NCBI GenBank assembly: GCA_001821475.1
Contig: MHMF01000029.1
Span: 1 to 6,543, forward strand
DNA length: 6,543 nt
Reading direction: 5' to 3'
Source of the DNA: Candidatus Nealsonbacteria bacterium RIFCSPLOWO2_01_FULL_38_120
Lineage (GTDB): Bacteria; Patescibacteriota; Minisyncoccia; Minisyncoccales; GWA2-38-27
The position numbers and the translations under genes were made by a program. Within the stretch, counting starts at the first letter, position 1; every line of letters starts with the position of its first letter. This document shows positions 1-5,455 of the stretch, piece after piece. The notes beneath the pieces were generated by a model. It saw only the letters and a program-made list of their open reading frames with translations, ran no database searches and had not been told where the DNA came from.

Positions 1-15
1 AAATTCGCAGTCCGT

Positions 16-59
16 ATTTTCGTCAAAAAATGTTAGAACTTCGTTCAAAAAACACCGCC
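16..59. repeat. 44-bp direct repeat, left copy
   Basis: This segment is identical, base for base, to 2818-2861. It has A-runs on both sides of a small inverted repeat (GAAC, TTC, GTTC at 36-46). Weaker similarity continues outward on the left: positions 1-15 share their first seven bases (AAATTCG) with 2803-2809. The repeat therefore probably extends past the window edge. On its right it abuts the decayed 3' end of the recombinase relic. Seen directly: the identity. Inferred: that it is a dispersed repeat or an element boundary. Confidence 0.85.
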
Positions 60-70
60 AAGACAATTTT

Positions 71-763
71 TTATCGGCATGACCCGAGTAATAGCGATGA
101 AGCTGTGACCCGATGCCCTAAAAAGTTGAAACAAAAACAGCGATTTTCTGTTTGATCTTGTTTCAATTGCGTCTGGGCTTTTTCAAATAACTCTTGCGTG
201 ATGAGCGGTTGGTGTTTGCTTTGATACCAATTGCCGCTCTCCCGAGTAAATTCAAAAGGTCAGTAATAAAATAGATTGTCTAATATCCGATATATTCCCG
301 GCAGCGTGAGCGGCTTGTTTCCTCGCGTATGAAAATTCAGCTCAAATTTCAGCCAGTTGTATGGCTTCCGTCCGGAGTAATGTTCGTATGCCACTTTTTC
401 AAACATTTTATTTACGATCGGCGCGCGCTGGATCAACGATAATTTGGCGCTTTTTATCCATCGGTTTCTGGTTGAGATACCCGACGGCGCCACTCCTGAC
501 CATAGTCCCATTTCTATTTTCGTTCGCAGTCCGCGCTTCACATTAATACCTCGGTTGTCGTTCTCAAGCTTTGCCTGCGATCCAAGAATCATCAGAAGAA
601 ATTTTTCATTCGGTGAATTTGAGAATATTTGGCCGTACGTGCGTATCTCTACAAGAAGCTTGGCATCCATCAAGTCCACGATTTTTCCGCTGCCGAATTT
701 CGTATTTCGCTTTGCGAAACGCGCCGCAGAAAAATTTGACAGGGAATTTTTAATTTCATATAC
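71..763 (-). pseudogene. Serine recombinase relic (large resolvase family), inactivated
   Basis: The minus-strand frame is open from 763 down to a TGA at 260-262, with no ATG near its 5' end; the longest start-to-stop piece is GTG 679 to 260. The protein has the central recombinase domain typical of large serine recombinases, with segments such as SQAKLENDNRGINVKRGLRT, RAPIVNKMFEKVAYEHYSGR and LPGIYRILDNLFYY. Past the TGA the same frame keeps family-like sequence (PFEFTRESGNWYQ, then HQPLITQELFEKAQTQL) to about position 131, then loses similarity and stops at 71-73. The family normally has Gly at the TGA position, so one GGA-to-TGA change explains it. The N-terminal catalytic domain with its serine is absent, and so is the C-terminal Cys zinc ribbon. 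A short similarity in another frame (HRYYSGHADKK, about 80-112) suggests that region was deleted and shifted. The gene cannot make an active recombinase. Family assignment is from memory of related proteins. Confidence 0.85.
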
Positions 764-764
764 T
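736..764 (+). promoter_or_regulatory. Promoter of the arsR operon
   Basis: The -35 box TTGACA (736-741) is a perfect match to the sigma-70 consensus. A 17-base spacer separates it from the -10 box TATACT (759-764). The expected start of transcription is near 771, about 35 bases before the arsR ATG. The promoter lies inside the antisense recombinase relic, so it probably arose or arrived after that gene died. It should drive all four genes to 2576, because no gap between them is large enough for another obvious promoter. Confidence 0.8.
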
Positions 765-768
765 TACA

Positions 769-781
769 ATATATTATATAT
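769..781. promoter_or_regulatory. Candidate ArsR operator
   Basis: Two ATATAT arms separated by one T form a 13-bp dyad over the predicted transcription start, between the -10 box and the arsR ATG. A looser dyad surrounds it (TTTCATATA at 754-762 against TATATGCGAAA at 777-787). ArsR-family repressors usually bind such AT-rich dyads overlapping their own promoter. The dyad is visible; binding is inferred. Confidence 0.45.
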
Positions 782-805
782 GCGAAACTCTGCAAATAGA
801 TACTT

Positions 806-1144
806 ATGGCTAAAAAAAACCATCTGGACAAAAGAATTTTTGAGCTTCACGCCAAGGTGTGCAAAATCCTGTCCCATCCCAAGAGGCTGGAGATCATTGA
901 TTTACTCCGCGATGAAGAAGAAATGGGCGTTTCCGAAATAGCTGAAAAGCTTGGTATTACAAAAGCCAATGTTTCTCAACACTTGAGTTTAATGCGTCAG
1001 CAAAATATCGTTAAAACTCGGCGGAATGGCGTCGCGATTTTATATTTTCTCGCCAATCCTAAAATTCTTGTGGCTTATGATGCTTTAAGAAAAGCATTGA
1101 AAGAACAACTGGAAGCCGATGGTAAACTATTAGAAAAATTTTAA
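806..1144 (+). CDS. ArsR/SmtB-family transcriptional repressor
   Basis: This 112-residue protein is a winged-helix DNA-binding regulator and is the likely repressor of its own operon. The helix-turn-helix lies at about residues 41-66 (VSEIAEKLGITKANVSQHLS), followed by the wing KTRRNGVAILYFL. The N-terminal helix carries KILSHPKRLEIIDLLRDEEE, typical of the family. The classical ELCVCDL metal site is missing and the only cysteine is C19, close to H15. A two-cysteine thiol switch like SqrR/BigR within one subunit is therefore not possible, although a C19 pair across the dimer could be. The ATG at 806 fits the family N-terminus and has no Shine-Dalgarno sequence. The next gene appears to start four bases after the stop. 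Family confidence is high; the inducer is unknown, and sulfur species or metals are inferred from the neighbours. Confidence 0.9.
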   Translation: MAKKNHLDKRIFELHAKVCKILSHPKRLEIIDLLRDEEEMGVSEIAEKLGITKANVSQHLSLMRQQNIVKTRRNGVAILYFLANPKILVAYDALRKALKEQLEADGKLLEKF

Positions 1145-1148
1145 TAAT

Positions 1149-1499
1149 ATACGAACAATCACAATTATTATCAATGAGCTTCCTTATAAAAACGATAAAG
1201 CGTGGAACGCATTGCGACTTGCCGGCGAATTATTAAATCAAGATGTAAAAGTTAAAATTTTTCTCTTAGAAGACGGCGTGGATGTTGGTAAAGAAAACCA
1301 AGCGGCGAAAGGAAAGGAATATAATTTGGAAGAGCTGGCGAAAAAATTGCTCGCAAAAGATGTTCCTTTTGTTGCCCGTTCCACTTGCCTCAATGTTTGC
1401 GGCATTAGCAAAGAAAAACTGATTGATGGAGTTGTTGAGGGGCGCATGAGCGATTTAGCAAATTTGGTCAAGGAAAGCGATAAAGTTTTAACATTTTAA
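1149..1499 (+). CDS. DsrE-family protein, apparent AUA start
   Basis: The predicted 116-residue protein belongs to the DsrE/DsrF-like fold, a group of small cytoplasmic proteins often linked to sulfur relay or to metal and sulfide stress. Family features are the first strand TITIIINELPY, the segment ALRLAGELLNQDVKVKIFLL, and the C-terminal DLANLVKESDKVLTF. Two cysteines (C80 and C84, in STCLNVCGI) sit where family members carry a reactive Cys. The first ATG/GTG/TTG codon in frame is TTG 1212, which would remove 21 residues including the first beta strand. The family-like sequence instead runs back to ATA at 1149, in the place of the usual ATG. The frame is open upstream to the TAG at 1131-1133, inside arsR. 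Either AUA initiates here, helped by coupling to the arsR stop (1142-1144), or a start mutation has damaged the gene. The fold call is firm and the start is a reasoned choice. Confidence 0.82.
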   Translation: MRTITIIINELPYKNDKAWNALRLAGELLNQDVKVKIFLLEDGVDVGKENQAAKGKEYNLEELAKKLLAKDVPFVARSTCLNVCGISKEKLIDGVVEGRMSDLANLVKESDKVLTF

Positions 1500-1508
1500 C
1501 AAAAAATT

Positions 1509-1892
1509 ATGGAATTTGATTACACAACAACTACAATAAAAACTTTTGATGAGACGGTTCAAAGCGTACAAGACGAAATTACCAAAGCCGGCATGCGGGT
1601 TTTGTATGTTCATGATGTCCAGAAAACTTTAACCGAGAAAGGGTTTGAACGAGAGCCGTTTAAGATTGTTGAGTTTTGCAACGCCAAGTTTGCCAACGAG
1701 TTTTTGAATAAAGATATTAAAATCGGTCTTTGCCTTCCCTGCAAGATAAATGTTTATATCAAAGACAAGCAAACTTTTATTTCCGGCATGCGGCCGATTG
1801 TTCTGCCGCAGTTTTTCGCGCAAGCCGATTTGGGCGAGCGGCCAAAAGAAATTGATCAAATCATTCAAAATATTATCAATAACGCGAAATAA
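1509..1892 (+). CDS. DUF302 domain protein
   Basis: This 127-residue protein matches the DUF302 family (PF03625), small alpha/beta proteins of unknown biochemistry. The diagnostic core is FKIVEFCNAKFANEFL followed by IGLCLPCKINVYI, with C57 and a CxxC pair at C75 and C78. The length covers the whole domain with no extension and no signal peptide, so it is probably cytoplasmic. It begins at ATG 1509, nine bases after the DsrE stop, again without a Shine-Dalgarno sequence. The next gene appears to start three bases after its stop. Its place between DsrE and a Met-rich exported protein under an ArsR regulator suggests a role in thiol or metal stress. The CxxC could be redox-active or metal-binding; that is inference. 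Confidence 0.85.
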   Translation: MEFDYTTTTIKTFDETVQSVQDEITKAGMRVLYVHDVQKTLTEKGFEREPFKIVEFCNAKFANEFLNKDIKIGLCLPCKINVYIKDKQTFISGMRPIVLPQFFAQADLGERPKEIDQIIQNIINNAK

Positions 1893-1895
1893 CTT

Positions 1896-2576
1896 ATAAA
1901 AAAAATCTTTTTCATCACAATTTTTATTTTCGTTTTCGGTTTTGCCTTGCTTCCCAGCTTTTCTTTTGCGCAAGGCATGATGGGAAATACCGCAACAGTT
2001 TCAGATGACCATACCGCCCGTGAAGAAGCCGAAGGGAAAGCGGCTTGGGAAAAACTCCAAACTAAAGAGCTGGCTTGCAAGGATTTATCCGATGACAATT
2101 TCGGGACTCTCGGTGAATACTTTATGGGTCAGATGATGGGAGCTTCCCATGAGGCAATGAATAACATGATGATTCAGATGATGGGCGAACAAGGCGAGGA
2201 GCAAATGCATGTAGTCATGGGCAAGCGTTTGAGTGGTTGCGATACTTCCGCCGCATTTCCGTCGCAAGGAACTGGCTTTATGTCCATGATGCAAATGATG
2301 ATGGGAGGGTGGTCGTCTCCCTCGGAACTTAATCAAGGAAATAATTCTATGATGAACTTCGGATTTACGCCTTTTGGCGGTTTCGGCTGGATATTTATGA
2401 TCCTTTGGTGGGTTTTAATAATCGCGGGCATTGTCGCGCTTATCAAATGGCTTACAAGTCAATCTCGCGGAACCCATAATCACGAAAAGTCTCCGCTTGA
2501 AATCCTGAAAGAACGCTACGCTAAAGGCGAGATTGATAAAAAAGAATTTGAAGAAAGAAAAAAAGATTTAAGCTAA
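1896..2576 (+). CDS. Exported Met-rich membrane protein with SHOCT domain, apparent AUA start
   Basis: Read from ATA 1896 the product has 226 residues. Residues 1-25 form a classic signal peptide: a KK pair, a hydrophobic core (IFFITIFIFVFGFALL) and the cleavage site SFA/Q. The exported part (about 26-160) has 20 methionines in clusters such as MGQMMG, EAMNNMMIQMMG and FMSMMQMMMGG, and two cysteines (ELACKDL and SGCDTS). A membrane helix at about 164-186 (WIFMILWWVLIIAGIVALI) follows, then a basic and His-containing linker and a C-terminal SHOCT domain (about 199-225, SPLEILKERYAKGEIDKKEF). Met clusters of this kind bind Cu(I) or Ag(I) in other extracytoplasmic proteins, so metal capture is plausible but unproven. 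The first standard start, TTG 1947, would cut off 17 residues including the lysines of the signal peptide, so ATA is preferred. This gene ends the operon. Confidence 0.82.
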   Translation: MKKIFFITIFIFVFGFALLPSFSFAQGMMGNTATVSDDHTAREEAEGKAAWEKLQTKELACKDLSDDNFGTLGEYFMGQMMGASHEAMNNMMIQMMGEQGEEQMHVVMGKRLSGCDTSAAFPSQGTGFMSMMQMMMGGWSSPSELNQGNNSMMNFGFTPFGGFGWIFMILWWVLIIAGIVALIKWLTSQSRGTHNHEKSPLEILKERYAKGEIDKKEFEERKKDLS

Positions 2577-2584
2577 ACTTTTTT
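2559..2584 (+). terminator. Possible weak AT-rich terminator of the arsR operon
   Basis: An 11-pair hairpin spans the stop codon: AAAAAAG (2559-2565) pairs with CTTTTTT (2578-2584), and TTTA (2567-2570) pairs with TAAA around the loop AGC. The six Ts lie in the stem, not after it, and the stem has little GC, so termination would be weak. The GC-rich structures downstream could also end transcription. Confidence 0.3.
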
Positions 2585-2668
2585 AGAACGGATTTGCGTG
2601 ATGAAATTTAAGTAGCGCGGAGCGCCAGTTTCACTAGCACGAAATTCGGTGACGGCGGAAAAAATTGG

Positions 2669-2794
2669 AATCGGAAAGCGAGGGCGGGTCCCGAAGGAGA
2701 AACTTCGTTCCCCCACTGGGTAAACAAAAATTCTTGCTTTTTGTTTGCCCTGTAGCAAGCAGAAAGATTTGCTATGGGGCCCGCCCGAGCGATT
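2669..2794. repeat. Four-helix structured element
   Basis: An outer stem, 2682-2692 with 2776-2786 (11 pairs, one G-T), closes a multibranch loop. Five more pairs (AATCG 2669-2673, CGATT 2790-2794) extend it below an internal loop. Inside are three hairpins: GAAG/CTTC (2693-2706); a 13-pair stem 2718-2730 with 2738-2750 and a 7-base loop; and TAGCAA/TTGCTA (2753-2774). The pairings are directly visible. Whether this folds as RNA or acts as a DNA site is unknown. It matches no riboswitch or RNA family that I recognise. Confidence 0.6.
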
Positions 2795-2817
2795 GGATTT
2801 TAAAATTCGGAATTCTG

Positions 2818-2861
2818 ATTTTCGTCAAAAAATGTTAGAACTTCGTTCAAAAAACACCGCC
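2818..2861. repeat. 44-bp direct repeat, right copy
   Basis: This is an exact copy of 16-59, in the same orientation and 2,802 bases away. It sits between the four-helix element and a cluster of CTTCG hairpins. The sequence to its right differs completely from that beside the left copy, so the exact identity ends sharply at 2861. Confidence 0.85.
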
Positions 2862-2862
2862 T

Positions 2863-2931
2863 TTCGGTCCGCCGAAGCGGATCTGCGGCGCGACGAAGTC
2901 CGCAGATAGGTTTCGCGAAGGCGACCTTCGC
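2863..2931. repeat. Cluster of three CTTCG/CGAAG hairpins
   Basis: Three perfect hairpins follow one another: TTCGG/CCGAA (2863-2867 with 2872-2876); ATCTGCGG/CCGCAGAT (2881-2888 with 2900-2907, 8 pairs, 11-base loop containing CGAAG); and GCGAAGG/CCTTCGC (2915-2921 with 2925-2931, 7 pairs, 3-base loop). No T-run follows, so these are not standard terminators. They look like repeat-derived palindromes. Confidence 0.65.
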
Positions 2932-3031
2932 CTCGCCGTAGATTTCCCTTGCAATGGAAGGATTTTTATTGTAAAATTAAAAAATATGGATAACTGCCTT
3001 GAGTTGCGAAATTTCTTCAACTCTTTGTGTT

Positions 3032-3059
3032 TTGGTTTTAGCCGCAAATTTGCTATAAT
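3032..3059 (+). promoter_or_regulatory. Extended -10 promoter upstream of the DUF2207 relic
   Basis: The -10 box TATAAT (3054-3059) is a perfect consensus and is preceded by TGC, giving an extended -10 (TGnTATAAT). A -35-like TTGGTT (3032-3037) lies 16 bases upstream. The expected start of transcription is near 3066. It probably once served the gene now reduced to a relic at 3152-3522. It may still feed into the DUF4446-infB block, since no strong terminator lies between. Confidence 0.65.
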
Positions 3060-3064
3060 TCGTC

Positions 3065-3088
3065 GGCTTATCGCTTCGTTAATAAGCC
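3065..3088 (+). promoter_or_regulatory. Leader hairpin
   Basis: GGCTTA (3065-3070) pairs with TAAGCC (3083-3088) around a 12-base loop. It would form at the very 5' end of a transcript from the promoter at 3032-3059. Such a structure could protect the RNA end, but no function can be assigned. Confidence 0.4.
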
Positions 3089-3151
3089 TTCTCGTTCTAT
3101 CAAATTTTCGCCCGAAAACAAAACAGTTTGGAAGGAATTTAGTAGTTCAAG

Positions 3152-3522
3152 GTGGAAAAGTTTTTTTATTTGCGCTGTTATTTTTTTCTGCAACACAGCT
3201 CAAGCTGTCAGTTTTTATTATTACGATAATATCAATGTTGATATACGGATAAATCAGGACAGCGCTTTTGATGTAATTAAGCGGCAGACATATAATCTGC
3301 AAGGAAGTTTTGGATATTTTTATCGGGATATTGAATTGAAGCGAATAGACCATATTTCAGATATTGAAGTTTTTGACGGCGAAGGGAATAAAGCAGGGCT
3401 GGTACGCCCCGGCAATTGTTTATAGCTGGAAAGGGGGCGGAAGTCACATCGCTTTTAATGATTTTTCCGCCTGTCTTTCGTCATTTTTTTCTTCTGTTTC
3501 GCAAACAATTTCTTCGGCATAG
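3152..3522 (+). pseudogene. DUF2207 membrane protein relic: frameshift plus internal deletion
   Basis: A GTG at 3152 opens toward a run of seven Ts (3161-3167). Removing one T would join it to a frame with a signal peptide (FFICAVIFFCNTAQA, an AxA cleavage site) and a typical DUF2207 N-terminus: SFYYYDNINVDIRINQDSAF, then LQGSFGYFYRDIELK and HISDIEVFDGEGNK. That frame ends at TAG 3423-3425. A second frame, starting near 3403, reads YAPAIVYSWKGGGSHIAFND and SSFFSSVSQTISSA, ending at TAG 3520-3522. It resembles the C-terminal part of such proteins, without their Gly-rich tail. Intact family members are several hundred residues long, so the middle, including the membrane helices, has probably been deleted near 3395-3405. 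The N-terminal assignment is fairly secure. The C-terminal one is weaker and rests on composition and order. Confidence 0.6.
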
Positions 3523-3578
3523 TTGATTATATATATTATCGCGAGGCGACATAATAATTTTGAGTTTTAATTCGTTTT
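3523..3578 (+). promoter_or_regulatory. AT-rich leader of DUF4446-infB, promoter uncertain
   Basis: This is the only non-coding stretch directly ahead of the DUF4446-infB block. It contains -10-like words (TATATT at 3532-3537 and CATAAT at 3550-3555), but neither has a good -35 at the right distance. A promoter here is plausible from position only. No Shine-Dalgarno sequence precedes the ATG at 3579. Confidence 0.22.
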
Positions 3579-3941
3579 ATGTTTGGTATTTTTAATAAAA
3601 ATAAAAAAGAGCCGGAAAACTTAAAAGAAGTTTTGGCAAAATTTGACGATTTGAAAAAGAAGTTTCAAAAAATTTCCGATGAGTTGGAAGCGCTCAAAAA
3701 ACAAAGCAAATTTTTCACGCAAAAAGTAGGCGTTTTAAGGTATAATCCTTTTTCAGGGCAGGGCGGAGACCAGAGTTTCACTGTTGCCTTGCTTGACGCG
3801 AATAGCGACGGAGTGGTAATAACAAGTATCTATAGTAGAGATGGAAACAGAGTCTACGCGAAGCCGATAAAAAATAGCGGCTCTGAATACGCCTTGTCAA
3901 GCGAAGAAAAAAAAGCGATTGATATGGCAGTTACTTCTTAA
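3579..3941 (+). CDS. DUF4446 family protein
   Basis: This 120-residue protein matches DUF4446 (PF14584). The diagnostic stretch is FFTQKVGVLRYNPFSGQGGD, followed by FTVALLDANSDGVVITSIYS and RDGNRVYAKPI, ending in LSSEEKKAIDMA. Residues about 10-45 are charged and heptad-like (EVLAKFDDLKKKFQKISDEL), predicting a coiled coil. Many members have an N-terminal membrane helix ahead of this coil. Here only MFGIFNKNKKEPENLKE precedes it, so the protein is probably soluble. The function of the family is unknown. Four bases separate its stop from the infB ATG, so the two are surely co-transcribed and probably translationally coupled. Confidence 0.85.
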   Translation: MFGIFNKNKKEPENLKEVLAKFDDLKKKFQKISDELEALKKQSKFFTQKVGVLRYNPFSGQGGDQSFTVALLDANSDGVVITSIYSRDGNRVYAKPIKNSGSEYALSSEEKKAIDMAVTS

Positions 3942-3945
3942 AAAT

Positions 3946-5436
3946 ATGACAAAAAATAAAGATAAGAATATCCAAATAAGACCGCCTGTGGTGGTCGTTT
4001 TGGGTCATGTTGATCATGGCAAGAGTTCCCTTTTGGAAGCGATTAAGGATTTTAAAATTACTTCTATGGAATCAGGCGGCATTACCCAGCATATAGGCGC
4101 TTATGAAATAGAAGAAAAAGGCAGAAAGATTACTTTTATTGATACTCCGGGGCATGAGGCGTTTTCAGCGATGAGGGCAAGGGGAGCTGATGTGGCAGAT
4201 ATAGCGATATTAGTGGTGGCTGGCGACGAAGCGGTGATGCCCCAAACAAAGGAAGCTGTGGGGCATATTAAAAAAGCAGGGATTCCGATGATTGTGGCAA
4301 TAAATAAAATAGACAAGCCGACAGCTAACCCGGAAAAAATAAAAAGAGAACTGGCGGGACTGGATGTTTTAGTGGAATCAATGGCTGGAAAGATTCCTTC
4401 CATTGAGGTCTCGGCGAAAACAAAAAAAGGCATTCCAGAACTTTTGGAAATGATTTTATTACTCGCTGAAATGGAGAATTTAACAGGAGATATTTCAAAG
4501 CCGGGCAAGGGACTGGTAATAGAGTCATATTTAGACCACCAAAGAGGCCCTGTGGCAACTATTATTCTGCGGGAAGGAATATTAAAGGTGGGTGATGTTG
4601 TTGGATCGTCTTCTGCCATGGGACGGGTAAAAGGTTTGGAGAATTTTCAAGGCATTGCTATTAAAAAAGCGCTTCCTGCTATGCCCGCGATTATTATTGG
4701 GTTTGAGTCGGTTCCGAGCGTGGGCGAGGAAGTAAAAGTTTTTGATAACATAGACGAAGCGGAAAAAGAAATCAAAGAAAAGAAGAGGATTGTTTTTCAA
4801 CAAGATGGCTCCAGTCAAGACAAAAAGGTCTTGAATTTAATTTTGAAAGTAGATGTACTTGGTTCTCTTGAAGCGATAGAGCAGGTTTTGAAAATTTTGC
4901 CGCAGGGAAAGGTGACGATAAATGTTCTGAAAGCAGACGCGGGAGATATAGGCGAATCAGATGTAAAATTAGCGATGAGCGCCAAAGCCGCTATTATCGG
5001 ATTCAGGGTGAAAGCAAATCCAGTCGCTCAAAAAATGATTGACAGGGAAAAGATCATAATAATTATTTTTGACATAATTTACGAATTAAGCCAGGCGATT
5101 AGGCATCTTTTAGAGAAAAAAGTCGCTCCAGATATAGTAAAAGTTAATTTGGGAAGCGTTAAAATTTTAGCTGTTTTCAAAACAGAAAAAAATAGGCAGG
5201 TTATTGGCGGAAAAGTGGTTTCCGGCCGTGTGAAAAAAGGGGATTTGGTTGATATCTCTCGCAATAAAGAAAAAATCGGGTCCGGCAAAATTGTTCAGCT
5301 TCAGAAAAATAAAAAAGAGGTTGATGAAGTTTTGAAAGGAGCGGAGTGCGGAATTCTTTTTGAGGGAAATATCGCCATAGAAGAAGGATGTTTTTTGGAG
5401 GCGTATGTTGAAGAGAGAAGAAAAGGAGAGTTATAA
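3946..5436 (+). CDS. infB: Translation initiation factor IF-2 (short form)
   Basis: IF-2 is the GTPase that brings initiator tRNA to the 30S subunit and promotes joining of the 50S. All GTPase motifs are present: G1 GHVDHGKS (residues 20-27), G2 GGITQHIGAY (44-53), G3 DTPGHEAF (66-73), G4 NKID (120-123) and G5 SAK (156-158). Domain II follows (GLVIESYLDHQRGPVATII), then domain III (LNLILKVDVLGSLEAIEQVL, and later ADAGDIGESDVKLA). The C-terminal domain IV, which binds fMet-tRNA, covers GSVKILAVFKTEKNRQVIGG to the GILFEGNIAIEEG segment. At 496 residues it is little more than half of the E. coli protein and lacks the whole N-terminal extension, as is usual in reduced genomes. The switch region after G3 reads VVAGDEAVMPQT, where VAADDGVMPQT is common. 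ATG 3946 is chosen over an upstream TTG at 3919 that overlaps the previous gene. Confidence 0.96.
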   Translation: MTKNKDKNIQIRPPVVVVLGHVDHGKSSLLEAIKDFKITSMESGGITQHIGAYEIEEKGRKITFIDTPGHEAFSAMRARGADVADIAILVVAGDEAVMPQTKEAVGHIKKAGIPMIVAINKIDKPTANPEKIKRELAGLDVLVESMAGKIPSIEVSAKTKKGIPELLEMILLLAEMENLTGDISKPGKGLVIESYLDHQRGPVATIILREGILKVGDVVGSSSAMGRVKGLENFQGIAIKKALPAMPAIIIGFESVPSVGEEVKVFDNIDEAEKEIKEKKRIVFQQDGSSQDKKVLNLILKVDVLGSLEAIEQVLKILPQGKVTINVLKADAGDIGESDVKLAMSAKAAIIGFRVKANPVAQKMIDREKIIIIIFDIIYELSQAIRHLLEKKVAPDIVKVNLGSVKILAVFKTEKNRQVIGGKVVSGRVKKGDLVDISRNKEKIGSGKIVQLQKNKKEVDEVLKGAECGILFEGNIAIEEGCFLEAYVEERRKGEL

Positions 5437-5455
5437 ATAATTATCAAATACCAAC

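Larger units (their letters stand above)
2577..2985. other. Gene-free, hairpin-rich repeat block
   Basis: I see no protein-coding gene here. The only open frames are short, shift through palindromes and resemble no family. The block is richer in G and C than its neighbours and repeats the words CGAAG and CTTCG. It contains at least seven hairpins and the second copy of the 44-bp repeat, listed separately. At 2585-2668 there are smaller dyads, for example GCGC-GGA-GCGC near 2615. After 2932 a CCTT/AAGG dyad (2947-2959) leads into AT-rich sequence. Confidence 0.8.

Noticed and set aside
444..941. 165-codon plus-strand open frame
   Set aside because: It lies opposite the recombinase relic and runs into arsR in another frame. 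Its translation resembles no family, while the minus strand shows clear recombinase sequence.
2577..2985. Possible CRISPR array because of the many short palindromic words
   Set aside because: There is no regular repeat-spacer spacing, the hairpins differ in sequence and length, and no cas gene is present.
2847..3047. 66-codon minus-strand open frame
   Set aside because: It translates the hairpin cluster and part of the 44-bp repeat and shows no protein-like pattern.
2986..3252. 88-codon plus-strand open frame with an ATG at 2986
   Set aside because: It spans a promoter and its end reads through the DUF2207 signal peptide region in the wrong frame. The real family similarity continues in another frame.
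3919..3945. Upstream TTG start for infB
   Set aside because: It would overlap the end of the DUF4446 gene and add nine residues without conservation. ATG 3946 lies four bases after the stop and is a normal coupled start.
4101..4619. 172-codon minus-strand open frame inside infB
   Set aside because: It is antisense to the GTPase domain of IF-2, whose motifs are all intact on the plus strand.
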